DNA of 64,000 nucleotides from Massilia sp. WG5 (GTDB taxonomy: Bacteria > Pseudomonadota > Gammaproteobacteria > Burkholderiales > Burkholderiaceae_D): the NCBI RefSeq assembly GCF_001412595.2, contig NZ_CP012640.2, forward strand, positions 1,922,001 through 1,986,000. Direction: 5' to 3'. Positions 1 through 8,376 of this stretch are shown one piece after another; position 1 is the stretch's first letter, and each line of letters begins with the position of its first letter. A program made the position numbers and the translations under genes. The notes below the pieces were generated by a model, which had not been told where the DNA came from, did no database searches, and saw only the letters and a program-made list of their open reading frames with translations.

Positions 1-514
1 CGTAGAGCACGCTGGTGCGGCCTTCATCCGCGTTGCGGCGCCACCAGCGGTTGATGTCGTCGAATACTTCCTGCTGCGGATCCCAGCGGTAGATCGGCAG
101 GCCGAAGGTGGATTCGGTAATGAAGGTATGGCAGCGCACCGCTTCGAAGGGCGCGCAGGTCTTGTCGGGTTCGACCTTGTAGTCGCCCGAAGCGACCCAG
201 ATCTCGCCCTCGTGTTCCATCCGCACCTGGGCGGAGCCCAGTACATGGCCGGCCGGGTGCAGCGAGATGGCGACGCCGTTGTGCACGATGCGTTCGCCGT
301 AGGCCAGTCCGTCGATATTGATGTCCGCGCCCAGGCGCGACTTCAGGATGCCCACGCTCGCATCGGAGGCGAGGTAATGGCGGTGGCCCCAGCGCGCGTG
401 GTCGCCATGGGCATGGGTGATGACGGCCCGGTCTACCGGCCGCCAGGGGTCGATGTAGAAATCGCCGGGTACGCAGTACAGCCCTTCCTTTCTTACGACG
501 ACCATGTCACCCAA
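1..514 (-). CDS. Ligase-associated DNA exonuclease (metallo-beta-lactamase fold), 5' part only
   Basis: Metal-dependent nuclease of the MBL/beta-CASP group that usually travels with ATP-dependent DNA ligases and DEXH helicases in a DNA-repair cassette. The translation shows the metal-binding motif THAHGDHARWG near residue 33, a second ligand in the HPAGHVLGSAQ segment and the later SGDYK segment, all typical. The gene runs off the window at base 1, so only the first ~171 codons are visible. The first ATG is at 505-503, but a TTG at 514-512 has an AGGAG box 6 nt upstream, while the ATG is about 15 nt away from it. I therefore take TTG as the start. It begins 12 nt after the recQ stop, so the two are almost certainly co-transcribed and translationally coupled. 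The usual ligase partner is not in the window; it may lie beyond the edge. Confidence 0.85.
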   Translation of the reverse strand, partial: MGDMVVVRKEGLYCVPGDFYIDPWRPVDRAVITHAHGDHARWGHRHYLASDASVGILKSRLGADINIDGLAYGERIVHNGVAISLHPAGHVLGSAQVRMEHEGEIWVASGDYKVEPDKTCAPFEAVRCHTFITESTFGLPIYRWDPQQEVFDDINRWWRRNADEGRTSVLY

Positions 515-526
515 TGCACTCTCCTC

Positions 527-2239
527 TTAAACGTGTTCCACGAAGTCCTTCAGGAAGGACCGCTGTTCGCCGTCCGGGAACTCGATGCAGACCTGGTCGG
601 CAGCGATCGAGACCACCGTGCCCTCGCCATACTTCGGCACCTTGACGCGCGCGCCGGGCTCGAACGAGGACGCCGGATCGGGTTCCGGCTCCGGCTCGCG
701 GTCGAACTCGTCGTCGTGGATCTCGATATCTTCCGTCAGCACCGCCGCCGGCGGATTCAGGCAGTTATCGCAGCGGCAGCACTTCTCGAAGCCCTCGACC
801 TCGTCGCCGAAGTAATCCAGCAGCAGCTTCCAGCGGCAGAAACCGCTGACGGCATAGCTCACCATCTGCTCCAGCGCTTCCTTGTCGTGCTCCTGCTTCT
901 GGCGGTAGACCGCGGCCATGGCTTCGAACAGGCTCGCCTTCGGCTCCTGGGCCGTCACGTTATACGCCAGCTTGCGCGACTGGCGCAGCAGCTTCGCATC
1001 CTTCAGCAGCTTGAGGCAGACCGTGAGGTTGTGGCCTGCAAGATCGCCGGCCACGTCCTCGACGCGCTCGGGCGTCGCGGTTTCGTTCCCGGCCAGCTCG
1101 CGCACGGCGTCGTAGACGGCGCGGATCTCATCCGCGCTCGGATAGTGCTTCACCAGGAAGAACTGCTGCACCCGCTTGTCTTCCTGCAGGAACAGCAGCG
1201 TGCATTCGGCGTCCTTGCCGTCGCGCCCGGCGCGGCCCGATTCCTGGTAATAGGATTCGAGGTTGGCCGGAATCTGCAGGTGGATCACGAAGCGCGTGTC
1301 GGGCTTGTCGATGCCCATCCCGAAGGCGTTGGTGGCCACCATCACGCGCCGCTCGTCGTCCATGAACAGGTCCTGGTTCAGCTTGCGCTCGGCGGCCGGC
1401 AGCTTGCCGTGGTAGATCGTGACGGACTCGCCCTGCTCCTGCAGCAGGTGGTAGATCTCTTCGGCGCACTTGACGGTGGCGGCGTAGATGATGCCCTTGC
1501 CTTCGGTCTCGCGCACCAGGCGCAGCGCCTGCTCGAGTTTCTCCTCGGGGTTGGTCACCTGCAGCACGCGGTAATGCAGGTTCGGCCGGTACACGCCGGT
1601 ATTGATGACGTTCATCCGCGGGCGGCTGAGCTGGCGGCCGATGTCGTCGATCACGTCCTCGGTGGCGGTGGCGGTCAGCGCCAGCACCGGCGGGCGGCCC
1701 AGCGCTTCGATGGCGCCGGCCATCTCGAGATAGGCCGGGCGGAAGTCATGCCCCCATTGCGAGATGCAGTGGGCTTCGTCGACCACCACCAGGGCGATCC
1801 TGACTTCCTTCAACACCTCGACGAACTCCGCCATCACCAGGCGCTCGGGCGTGCAGAACACGATCTCGCAACGGTTTTCCGCAATCGCGGCGAGCGACTC
1901 GCGCTCTTCCTCGGCGTTCAGGCTGCTGTTGACCTGCACCGCGCGGATGCCCATCTCGTTCAGCTTTTCGTGCTGGTCCTTCATCAGCGAGATGAGGGGC
2001 GACACGACGATGGTCATCCCTTCGAGGATGCGGGCGGGGATCTGGTAGCACAGCGATTTACCGCTGCCGGTGGGCATGATCGCCAGTGTGTCCTTGCCGT
2101 CGAGGACGCTGTCGATTACACGTTGCTGGCCGTCGCGCAGTTGCTGGAGACCGAAGACGGTATTCAGCAGGCGGCGGATGGTGTTGCGGCGTACCGCAAG
2201 CAGGCCTTTGTGCAGGAGTTTGGGTTCGTGTCGGGTCAT
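527..2239 (-). CDS. recQ: RecQ-family ATP-dependent DNA helicase
   Basis: 570-residue superfamily 2 helicase that unwinds DNA 3'-5' during recombination and repair. Visible are Walker A (TGSGKS, residues 57-62), the DEAH box (154-157), the motif VI-like ESGRAGRDGKD and the four-cysteine zinc module with CRW then CCRCDNC around residues 470-490. There is no HRDC domain. Instead an acidic linker is followed by a short C-terminal module, GARVKVPKYGEGTVVSI, that resembles the Tudor/KOW-like tails of UvrD/PcrA helicases. RecQ family membership is clear; whether it is the main cellular RecQ or a paralogue cannot be told. It is followed 12 nt later by the MBL exonuclease, suggesting a joint role in end processing (inference). 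Confidence 0.9.
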   Translation of the reverse strand: MTRHEPKLLHKGLLAVRRNTIRRLLNTVFGLQQLRDGQQRVIDSVLDGKDTLAIMPTGSGKSLCYQIPARILEGMTIVVSPLISLMKDQHEKLNEMGIRAVQVNSSLNAEEERESLAAIAENRCEIVFCTPERLVMAEFVEVLKEVRIALVVVDEAHCISQWGHDFRPAYLEMAGAIEALGRPPVLALTATATEDVIDDIGRQLSRPRMNVINTGVYRPNLHYRVLQVTNPEEKLEQALRLVRETEGKGIIYAATVKCAEEIYHLLQEQGESVTIYHGKLPAAERKLNQDLFMDDERRVMVATNAFGMGIDKPDTRFVIHLQIPANLESYYQESGRAGRDGKDAECTLLFLQEDKRVQQFFLVKHYPSADEIRAVYDAVRELAGNETATPERVEDVAGDLAGHNLTVCLKLLKDAKLLRQSRKLAYNVTAQEPKASLFEAMAAVYRQKQEHDKEALEQMVSYAVSGFCRWKLLLDYFGDEVEGFEKCCRCDNCLNPPAAVLTEDIEIHDDEFDREPEPEPDPASSFEPGARVKVPKYGEGTVVSIAADQVCIEFPDGEQRSFLKDFVEHV

Positions 2240-2456
2240 GATGGACCCAACTGTAAATCTGGCCGGCCTGGACTGCTATAGGACGCAACCTACAGTTACC
2301 GTAGGAGCTCCACTAGAGCTTCCTGCAAGCACTCATACAGGGTCACAAGGTGAATTCCTACAATGCGAAGGATTTCTCGCCGATAGTTGCCAAACAGCAG
2401 TCGACCTAAGATGGAAGCATATTCTCTCGCAACCAGCATTCATCCGGAGGTTCATC

Positions 2457-2576
2457 ATGATCCGCGTCTTCCCTGCCACCTGGACCGCACTCCACGTCGG
2501 CCTCATCAGCCTTGCTACCTGGTTCCTGGTTGAAACCGATGCGCTGAACGGCATGGCGCCGATGTTCTTCCACTGA
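2457..2576 (+). CDS. Small single-pass membrane peptide, 39 residues
   Basis: A 39-codon ORF beginning MIRVFPATWTAL and ending in MAPMFFH. A CGGAGG Shine-Dalgarno sequence sits 6 nt before the ATG, which is as good as any in the window and is the main reason to call it. Residues about 7-25 (LHVGLISLATWFLV) are hydrophobic enough for one membrane segment. No family is recognised. It stands alone, divergent from recQ and in front of the convergent DUF805 gene. It may be a stress-type small membrane protein, but that is only a guess from its size. Confidence 0.55.
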   Translation: MIRVFPATWTALHVGLISLATWFLVETDALNGMAPMFFH

Positions 2577-2685
2577 TCGATGCTGCAGGCGCTGCAGTCT
2601 CACCTCATCCCCAGCGGCAGGCCTTGCGCTTGTCGGGCGACGCTACTCTGAGCAATCACGAGTCGGCGCGCCTTTCCTTTTCCCT

Positions 2686-3021
2686 TCAAGCATACGCACC
2701 AGTCGAACCCGCATAGCGGTTCGGACGGGATTCCTGCGTCCAGAACACGATCAGCACGATCCAGCCGATCACCGGAACGAGATACAGCAACTGCCACCAC
2801 CCGCTGCGGTCGGTGTCATGCAGGCGCCGGGTGGCGGCCGCCAATGAAGGCAGCAAGGTCGCGATATTGAATACCGCCTGCAGCGTATCGCTGATCACCC
2901 CGCAGCAGCCGGACCCCAGGACCAGGAACAGGGCGAACCACCAGTACTCCGAACGCGATGCCGTGCCTTCGAAAGTGGCGTACTTGCTGAAACAGGTTCT
3001 GATCGATTCAAAAAAGCTCAT
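2686..3021 (-). CDS. DUF805 family inner-membrane protein
   Basis: 111-residue membrane protein of the DUF805 (YhaH-like) family, whose function is unknown. Family features are the N-terminal FSKYATFEGTASRSEYWWF segment, three predicted hydrophobic segments, and the conserved RRLHDTDRSGWW motif before the third one. The start ATG follows GGGGATCCC, a usable ribosome-binding site. It is a single gene between the small peptide (+ strand) and ahpF. Nothing in its surroundings suggests a more specific role. Confidence 0.85.
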   Translation of the reverse strand: MSFFESIRTCFSKYATFEGTASRSEYWWFALFLVLGSGCCGVISDTLQAVFNIATLLPSLAAATRRLHDTDRSGWWQLLYLVPVIGWIVLIVFWTQESRPNRYAGSTGAYA

Positions 3022-3115
3022 GGGATCCCCGGTTGACGAGTATGGCGGCCACCAAGGCCGCGCGTATCTCTATCGTACAGAGGATTTCCACTCAGAATCT
3101 CTCTAACTCTCACCG

Positions 3116-3181
3116 ATGCGGACCCGGGAAGCCGGCTTCGACCCTTACCTGGCGAAGCCGGTCGACCCGGACAGGCAATCC
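3116..3181 (+). pseudogene. Possible remnant of a response-regulator receiver domain
   Basis: In the 169-nt space between DUF805 and ahpF the plus strand reads REAGFDPYLAKPVDPD, which closely resembles the C-terminal end of CheY-type receivers, where a GxxxYLxKP segment carries the conserved lysine. Nothing upstream in any frame continues a receiver, and the reading frame then runs antisense into ahpF. The simplest explanation is a decayed fragment of a hybrid kinase or regulator. A chance match of this length is possible. Confidence 0.35.
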
Positions 3182-3190
3182 AGAGCGCTC

Positions 3191-4774
3191 TCAGGCCGCT
3201 TCGACCGCCACCGGCATGCGGATCAGGTAATCGAAGGCCGACAGTGCGCACTTGGCGCCGTCGCCCGCCGCGATCACGATCTGCTTGAACGGCGTGGTGG
3301 TGGCGTCGCCGCCGGCGAACACGCCCGGCACATTCGTGCGGCCGTGGGCGTCGACCACGATCTCGCCGAAGCGCGACAGCTCCACACTGCCCTTCAGCCA
3401 TTCGGTGTTCGGCACCAGGCCGATCTGCACGAACACGCCTGCCAGCTCGACGTGGCGGTCTTCGCCCGACAGGCGGTCCTTGAAGCTGATGCCGTTGACC
3501 TTCTTGCCGTCGCCGGTGATTTCCGTGGTCTGGGCGTTCACGTGGACGCTCACGTTCGGCAGGCTGTGCAGCTTGTTGACCAGCACCGCGTCCGCCTTCA
3601 GCTGGTTCGCGAACTCGATCAGGGTCACGTGCTCGACGATACCGGCCAGGTCGATCGCCGCTTCCACGCCCGAGTTGCCGCCGCCGATCACGGCCACGCG
3701 CTTGCCCTTGTACAGCGGACCGTCGCAGTGCGGGCAGTAGTTCACGCCGGCGTTCTTGTATTCCTGCTCGCCGGGCACGTTGACGTTCCTCCAGCGCGCG
3801 CCGGTCGACAGGATCACGGTGCTCGACTTCAGCGAACCGCCGTTGGCGAATTTCACCTCGACCAGCTCACCCGGCTTTGATGGCGCGATCAGCTGCGCGG
3901 CTTCCTGCTGGGTCATGATGTCGACGCCGTAATGGCGCACCTGGGCTTCCAGCGCGGCGGAGAATTTCGGGCCGTCGGTTTCCAGCACCGAGATGTAATT
4001 CTCGATCGACATGGTGTCGTTCACTTGGCCGCCCATGCGGCCGGTGGCGATGCCGGTGCGGATGCCTTTACGGGCCGCATACACGGCCGCTGCCGAGCCG
4101 GCCGGGCCGCCGCCGACGATCAGCACATCGTACGGTTCCTTCGCATTCAGCTTGGCGGCGTCGCGCTCGCCGGCGCCCTTGTCCAGCTTGGCGACGATTT
4201 CTTCGAGCATCATGCGGCCGGAACCGAACATCTCGCCGTTCAGGAACACCATCGGCACCGCCATCACCTGCCGTTCTTCGACTTCCTTCTGGAAGGCGCC
4301 GCCTTCGATCACGGTGGTCTTGACACGCGGGTTCAGGATCGCCATCAGCGACAGCGCCTGCACCACGTCCGGGCAGTTATGGCAGCTCAGCGACATGTAG
4401 ACGTCGAACTCGTAGTCGCCGTCCAGGCTCTTGATGGTGTCGATGACGTCCTGCTCGACCTTCGGCGGATGGCCGCCGGTCCACAGCAGGGCCAGCACCA
4501 GCGAGGTGAATTCATGGCCCAGCGGCAGGCCGGCGAAGCGCAGGCTGGTGTCGGCGCCCAGGCGCTGCAGGCTGAAGGACGGCCGGCGGGCATCGTTGCC
4601 GTCTGTGCGCAGCGTGATCTTGTCGGCGCGCAGGCCCTGGATGGTTTGCAGCAGGTCGAGCATCTGCTTCGAGGTGTCGCTGTCGTCGAGCGAGGCCACC
4701 ATCTCGAAGGAATGCTGGACGCGTTGCAGGTAGGCACCCAGCTGGGTCTTCATATCATTGTCGAGAGCGCTCAT
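3191..4774 (-). CDS. ahpF: Alkyl hydroperoxide reductase subunit F
   Basis: 527-residue NADH:peroxiredoxin oxidoreductase that re-reduces AhpC. The N-terminal double-thioredoxin part carries the redox pair CHNC near residue 130. The FAD domain begins with the dinucleotide motif [17 protein letters not shown], and the thioredoxin-reductase part carries CPHC. A second nucleotide motif, [15 protein letters not shown], binds NADH. The chosen ATG at 4774 has AAGGA 7 nt upstream; an ATG seven codons earlier lacks one. It lies downstream of ahpC on the same strand after a 271-nt gap that holds a palindromic repeat, so it may be partly read through from the ahpC promoter. Confidence 0.96.
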   Translation of the reverse strand: MSALDNDMKTQLGAYLQRVQHSFEMVASLDDSDTSKQMLDLLQTIQGLRADKITLRTDGNDARRPSFSLQRLGADTSLRFAGLPLGHEFTSLVLALLWTGGHPPKVEQDVIDTIKSLDGDYEFDVYMSLSCHNCPDVVQALSLMAILNPRVKTTVIEGGAFQKEVEERQVMAVPMVFLNGEMFGSGRMMLEEIVAKLDKGAGERDAAKLNAKEPYDVLIVGGGPAGSAAAVYAARKGIRTGIATGRMGGQVNDTMSIENYISVLETDGPKFSAALEAQVRHYGVDIMTQQEAAQLIAPSKPGELVEVKFANGGSLKSSTVILSTGARWRNVNVPGEQEYKNAGVNYCPHCDGPLYKGKRVAVIGGGNSGVEAAIDLAGIVEHVTLIEFANQLKADAVLVNKLHSLPNVSVHVNAQTTEITGDGKKVNGISFKDRLSGEDRHVELAGVFVQIGLVPNTEWLKGSVELSRFGEIVVDAHGRTNVPGVFAGGDATTTPFKQIVIAAGDGAKCALSAFDYLIRMPVAVEAA

Positions 4775-5003
4775 GGTCTTATCCTTTTCGTTCAAACGTG
4801 TTCAGACGTGTTCAGGCCGATGCGACGCACATGCGGACGCATCCAGTTAAATCAAATCAAAGTGGTGAATCTGGGCCGGCAGATCGACCAGTTTGATCGC
4901 CTGCATTGCTTCAATGGCCTGCCCATGTAAATGGGCGGCATTCTTCGGAGGGGAAGGAGAGCGGCCGCCCCTCGCGGCCACGCTCCTGGTATTACTGGTA
5001 CCA

Positions 5004-5030
5004 CGCGTGGGCTCGGGGAGCCCACCCTAC
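5004..5030 (-). repeat. Palindromic 3'-end repeat, copy A (behind ahpC)
   Basis: Read on the minus strand, GTAGGGTGGGCTC then CCC then GAGCCCACGCG, a hairpin beginning 15 nt behind the ahpC stop. It is the same element as at 51667-51700 and 54644-54671. The stem pair CTC/GAG here is CAC/GTG in the other copies, a compensatory change. No T-run follows. Confidence 0.7.
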
Positions 5031-5045
5031 ACCTAGCGCTACTAC

Positions 5046-5609
5046 TTAGATCTTGCCGACCAGGTCCAGCGACGGCTTCAGGGTTTCGGCGCCTTCGCTC
5101 CACTTGGCCGGGCAGACTTCGCCCGGGTGCGATGCGACGTACTGGGCAGCCTTGACCTTGCGCATCAGTTCCGATGCGTCGCGGCCGATGCCGTTGTCAT
5201 GCACTTCCATGACCTTGATCTGGCCTTCCGGATTGATCACGAAGGTGCCGCGCAGGGCCAGGCCTTCTTCTTCGATCATGACTTCGAAGTTACGCGACAG
5301 GACGCCGGTCGGGTCGCCGATCAGCGGGTAGTTCACTTTCTTGATGGCTTCCGAGGTGTCGTGCCATGCCTTGTGGGCGAAGTGGGTATCGGTCGACACG
5401 CCGTAAACTTTCACGCCCATCTTTGCGAACTCCGGCTGGAAGGTAGCCAGGTCTTCCAGTTCGGTCGGGCAGACGAAGGTGAAGTCCGCCGGGTAGAACA
5501 TCAGGACCGACCAGGTGCCTTTGAAGTCGGCTTCGGTCAGGTCGACGAACTTGCCGTCGTGGAAAGCGGTTGCCTTGAACGGTTTGATCTCGGTGTTGAT
5601 GATGGACAT
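5046..5609 (-). CDS. ahpC: Alkyl hydroperoxide reductase subunit C (2-Cys peroxiredoxin)
   Basis: 187-residue peroxiredoxin that reduces H2O2, organic peroxides and peroxynitrite in the cytoplasm. The peroxidatic cysteine is in FTFVCPTE (about residue 47) and the resolving cysteine in GEVCPAKW (about 165). Both are in the expected places for the AhpC class, and the length is standard. The ATG follows a strong GAGGAG ribosome-binding site. A sigma70 promoter and an OxyR-like site lie just upstream (5650-5715). Its partner AhpF is encoded downstream. Confidence 0.97.
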   Translation of the reverse strand: MSIINTEIKPFKATAFHDGKFVDLTEADFKGTWSVLMFYPADFTFVCPTELEDLATFQPEFAKMGVKVYGVSTDTHFAHKAWHDTSEAIKKVNYPLIGDPTGVLSRNFEVMIEEEGLALRGTFVINPEGQIKVMEVHDNGIGRDASELMRKVKAAQYVASHPGEVCPAKWSEGAETLKPSLDLVGKI

Positions 5610-5649
5610 GAAAACTCCTCTTTCGGGGTTAAAAAAACGTTAGGTGCGT

Positions 5650-5678
5650 ACTATAACCCGCACACTGGTGAATGTGAA
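5650..5678 (-). promoter_or_regulatory. Sigma70-type promoter of ahpC
   Basis: On the minus strand, TTCACA (5678-5673), a spacer of exactly 17 bp and TATAGT (5655-5650). Each hexamer matches the consensus at five of six positions. Transcription would start near 5643, leaving a short leader before the ahpC ATG at 5609. Confidence 0.7.
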
Positions 5679-5715
5679 ATTAATTGAACGGATTCGGTCA
5701 ATTGATTTTCTCTAT
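5679..5715 (-). promoter_or_regulatory. Candidate OxyR-binding site upstream of ahpC
   Basis: The minus strand shows four tetrads at exact 7-nt spacing: ATAG, CAAT, ATCC, TAAT, against the OxyR pattern ATAG-N7-CTAT-N7-ATAG-N7-CTAT. The first two tetrads match well and the last two poorly. The 37-bp site abuts the -35 hexamer, which is where OxyR activates. OxyR control of ahpC is well established in related bacteria; its use here is inferred. Confidence 0.45.
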
Positions 5716-5741
5716 CGGGGCGGCGGTGGCGAAATGCAGGA

Positions 5742-6959
5742 TCAGGCGGAAACGGCCGCGGCCGGCACCGCCGCCTCCGTGCATGGCAGCAGCAGGCTGA
5801 AGGTCGCGCCCTGCCCCGGCGCGCTCTGCACGGTCAGCTCCCCGCCGTGCGAGGTGGCGAGCTGGCGCGAGATATACAGCCCGAGGCCCAGTCCCTTCGG
5901 CTCGCCGGCCCTGGCGCCGCGCTCGTAGGGTTCGAAGATGCGGTCGATGTAGTCGGGGGCGATGCCCTTGCCGTAGTCGCGCACGTCGATCCGCACATTG
6001 CAGCCGATCTCCTGCACGTTGACCTCGACCGTGCCGCCGCCGCCATAACGCAGGGCGTTCGTCAGCAGGTTGACGATCACCTGTTCGATGCGGAACTCGT
6101 CCCACCAGCCTTCGACGGGCTTGTGGACCGACAGTTTCAGGGTCGTGTTCGCCGCGGCGGCCTGCAGGGACAGGTCGTTGACGACGCGCTCGAGCAGGCC
6201 CATCAGTTCTACCTTGCCCGGACGGATCGACAGCGTGCCGCTCTTCATGCGCGAGACGTCCAGCATGTCGTCGATCAGGCGGATCATGGCCTTGATCTGG
6301 CGCTCGTCGCGCTTGATCATATTGCCGACCTGCTCGGGCGTGGAGGCCGGCAGGTTGCCGCGCTTGAGCTGCAGGCTGCGCATCTGGGTTTCCAGGAACA
6401 GCGTGTTCAGCGGGGTGCGCAGCTCGTGCGCCACCAGCGACATGAAGTCGTCGCGCATGCGCAGCGAGCGCTGCAGCTCTTCCTGGGTCTTGTTCAGCTC
6501 GCGCAGCAGGACGTCCTGCTCGCGCCGGCTGCGCTCCAGCGCTTCCATCTGGCACCGCATCGCGCGGCGCTGCTGGTCGAGGGTGACGAAGACGTTCACC
6601 TTGCTGCGCACCGCGTCCGGATCGAGCGGCTTGTGCAGGAAGTCGACGGCGCCCTGTTCGTAGCCCTTGAAGGCGTAGTTCAGCTCGCGCCCGGCGGCCG
6701 AGACGAACACGATCGGAATGTTGCGGGTGCGTTCCGTGCCGCGCATCAGCTCGGCCAGTTCGAAGCCGTCCATGCCCGGCATCTGCACGTCCAGGATGGC
6801 CAGCGCGAACTCGTGCTCGAGCATCAGGGTCAGCGCTTCTTCGCCCGAGGCAGCCTGGAACACCTGGCGCTGGCCGTCGCGGATCAGGGCATCCAGCGCG
6901 CGCAGGTTTTCCGGCAGGTCGTCGACGATCAGCAGTTTGCTTGGGTCTTGTGCGCTCAT
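5742..6959 (-). CDS. Receiver-histidine kinase fusion protein
   Basis: 405 residues. An N-terminal CheY-like receiver (about 8-125) has phospho-acceptor Asp in LAILDVQMPG and the conserved Lys in FLHKPLDPD. A short coiled coil leads to a HisKA domain with H-box VAHELRTPLN (about residue 180), then a HATPase domain with N box VNLLTNALRYGG and G boxes DYGKGIAPD and GLGLGLY. There is no membrane segment. Its ATG overlaps the cheB stop as ATGA, so it is the last gene of a translationally coupled four-gene operon. The receiver probably takes phosphate from the large hybrid kinase and controls the kinase half (inference). Confidence 0.92.
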   Translation of the reverse strand: MSAQDPSKLLIVDDLPENLRALDALIRDGQRQVFQAASGEEALTLMLEHEFALAILDVQMPGMDGFELAELMRGTERTRNIPIVFVSAAGRELNYAFKGYEQGAVDFLHKPLDPDAVRSKVNVFVTLDQQRRAMRCQMEALERSRREQDVLLRELNKTQEELQRSLRMRDDFMSLVAHELRTPLNTLFLETQMRSLQLKRGNLPASTPEQVGNMIKRDERQIKAMIRLIDDMLDVSRMKSGTLSIRPGKVELMGLLERVVNDLSLQAAAANTTLKLSVHKPVEGWWDEFRIEQVIVNLLTNALRYGGGGTVEVNVQEIGCNVRIDVRDYGKGIAPDYIDRIFEPYERGARAGEPKGLGLGLYISRQLATSHGGELTVQSAPGQGATFSLLLPCTEAAVPAAAVSA

Positions 6960-7564
6960 GATATTTTCGTCTCCAGCATGGGCAGCAGCGCCCCGATGCG
7001 GGCCAGGGGCAGGATCAGGTGCGGGGAAAAACGGTCGATGGCGCTTTGCGGCATGGTGGCCACCTGTGCCTCATCGGGGTCTTGCACGACGGTCAGGCCG
7101 CCGCTCGCATGAATATAAGCCATGCCGGCCGCGCCGTCGTGGTTGGCGCCGGTGAGCAGGATGCCCACCAGGCCGGGCCCGTAGGCGTCGGCGCTCGATT
7201 CCATCAGCACGTCGATGGCCGGGCGCGCGAAATGCACGGGCGGTTCGCAGCTCAGCGAGAAGCTGAAGTCGCGCTCCACGGACAGGTGGTAGCCGGCGCC
7301 GGCGAAGTACACGGTGCCGGGGGCAATGGCTTCCTTGTCGGCGGCTTCCTTGACCGGCAGCGGCAGGCGCTCGCCGAACAGCTCGGCCAGCCGGCTCTCG
7401 CGGTCGCCCGGCAGATGCAGGATGCAGAAGACCGGCAGGCGGCCCCCGGCCGGCAGCTTGGGCAGCAGTGCGCCCAGGGCCTCGACCCCGCCGGCGGAGG
7501 CGCCGATCACCACCGCCTCGATGCGGCGGCCGGCCAAGGCGGTCTGCAGGTCTGTATCCGTCAC
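6956..7564 (-). CDS. cheB: CheB-type methylesterase domain protein without receiver
   Basis: 202 residues, only the catalytic domain of CheB glutamate methylesterase/deamidase. The Ser is in VVIGASAGGVEAL, the His in FCILHLPG and the Asp in LTGANHDGAAGM. The normal N-terminal receiver that switches CheB on by phosphorylation is missing. The start is a GTG whose GTGA overlaps the cheR stop, and the stop overlaps the next ATG. CheB normally demethylates chemoreceptors, but no receptor, CheA or CheW is encoded in this operon. The protein may act on a distant receptor or on another signalling protein. Confidence 0.9.
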   Translation of the reverse strand: MTDTDLQTALAGRRIEAVVIGASAGGVEALGALLPKLPAGGRLPVFCILHLPGDRESRLAELFGERLPLPVKEAADKEAIAPGTVYFAGAGYHLSVERDFSFSLSCEPPVHFARPAIDVLMESSADAYGPGLVGILLTGANHDGAAGMAYIHASGGLTVVQDPDEAQVATMPQSAIDRFSPHLILPLARIGALLPMLETKIS

Positions 7565-8376
7565 GAGCCCACCTTGCGGAACACCCGCTCGCGCCTGGCC
7601 AGCGGTTCGAAGCGCTGGGCGTAGCTGGAGAAGTCGATGCTCTCCTTGCTGCCCAGGCCGAGGAAGCCGCGGTGCACCAGGGATTCGTGAAACAGGCCCA
7701 GCACGCGGTTCTGCAGGCGCCGGTTAAAGTAGATCATGACGTTGCGGCAGCTGATGAAATGGGTTTCGGCGAACACGCTGTCGGTAGCCAGGCTGTGGTC
7801 GGCGAAGGTGACGTTTTCCACCAGCGAGCGCTCGAACAGCGCGCCGCCGTAGGCCGCCGTGTAGTAGTCCGAGAACGCCTTCGCGCCGCCGGCCTTCTGG
7901 TAATTCTCGGTGTACAGGCGCATGCGCTCGAGCGGCATCACGCCGCGCCGCGCGGCTTCCAGCGACTCCTGGTTGATGTCGGTCGCGTAGATCAGGCTGC
8001 GGTCCAGCAGGCCCTCCTCGTGCAGCAGGATCGCCAGCGAATACACTTCCTCGCCGGTGCTGCAGCCGGCCACCCAGAGCTTCAGTGACGGGTAGGTCTT
8101 CAGGAAAGGCACGACCTGCCGGCGCAGCGCCAGATAATAGTCGGGGTCGCGGAACATTTCCGTGACCGGGATGGTCAGGAATTGCAGCAGCTGGGCGAAG
8201 GCGCTCGGCTCGTGCATTACCCGGGCTTGCAGCGCGGACACGGTATCGCAGTCCATCGCGCGCATGGCGGCCAGCACGCGGCGCTTTTGCGACGCGCCGG
8301 TGTAGTCGCGGAAGTCGTAGTTGTACTTGAGATAGACAGCTTCGACCAGCATCCGCAGTTCGATATCGATACTCAA
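7561..8376 (-). CDS. cheR: CheR-type protein-glutamate methyltransferase
   Basis: 271-residue S-adenosylmethionine-dependent methyltransferase. The N-terminal helical CheR domain (KRRVLAAMRAM) precedes the SAM-binding motif WVAGCSTGEEVYSLAI and the FISCRNVMIYFN segment typical of CheR. I take the TTG at 8376-8374 as start: it overlaps the upstream TGA as TTGA and has GGAG 5 nt before it. An ATG at 8400 in the same frame lies inside the kinase gene with no convincing ribosome-binding site. It is the second gene of the operon, paired with cheB. Confidence 0.9.
   Translation of the reverse strand: MSIDIELRMLVEAVYLKYNYDFRDYTGASQKRRVLAAMRAMDCDTVSALQARVMHEPSAFAQLLQFLTIPVTEMFRDPDYYLALRRQVVPFLKTYPSLKLWVAGCSTGEEVYSLAILLHEEGLLDRSLIYATDINQESLEAARRGVMPLERMRLYTENYQKAGGAKAFSDYYTAAYGGALFERSLVENVTFADHSLATDSVFAETHFISCRNVMIYFNRRLQNRVLGLFHESLVHRGFLGLGSKESIDFSSYAQRFEPLARRERVFRKVGS

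Noticed and set aside
128..2281. A 717-codon plus-strand frame over recQ
   Set aside because: Shadow of recQ; helicase motifs are on the minus strand.
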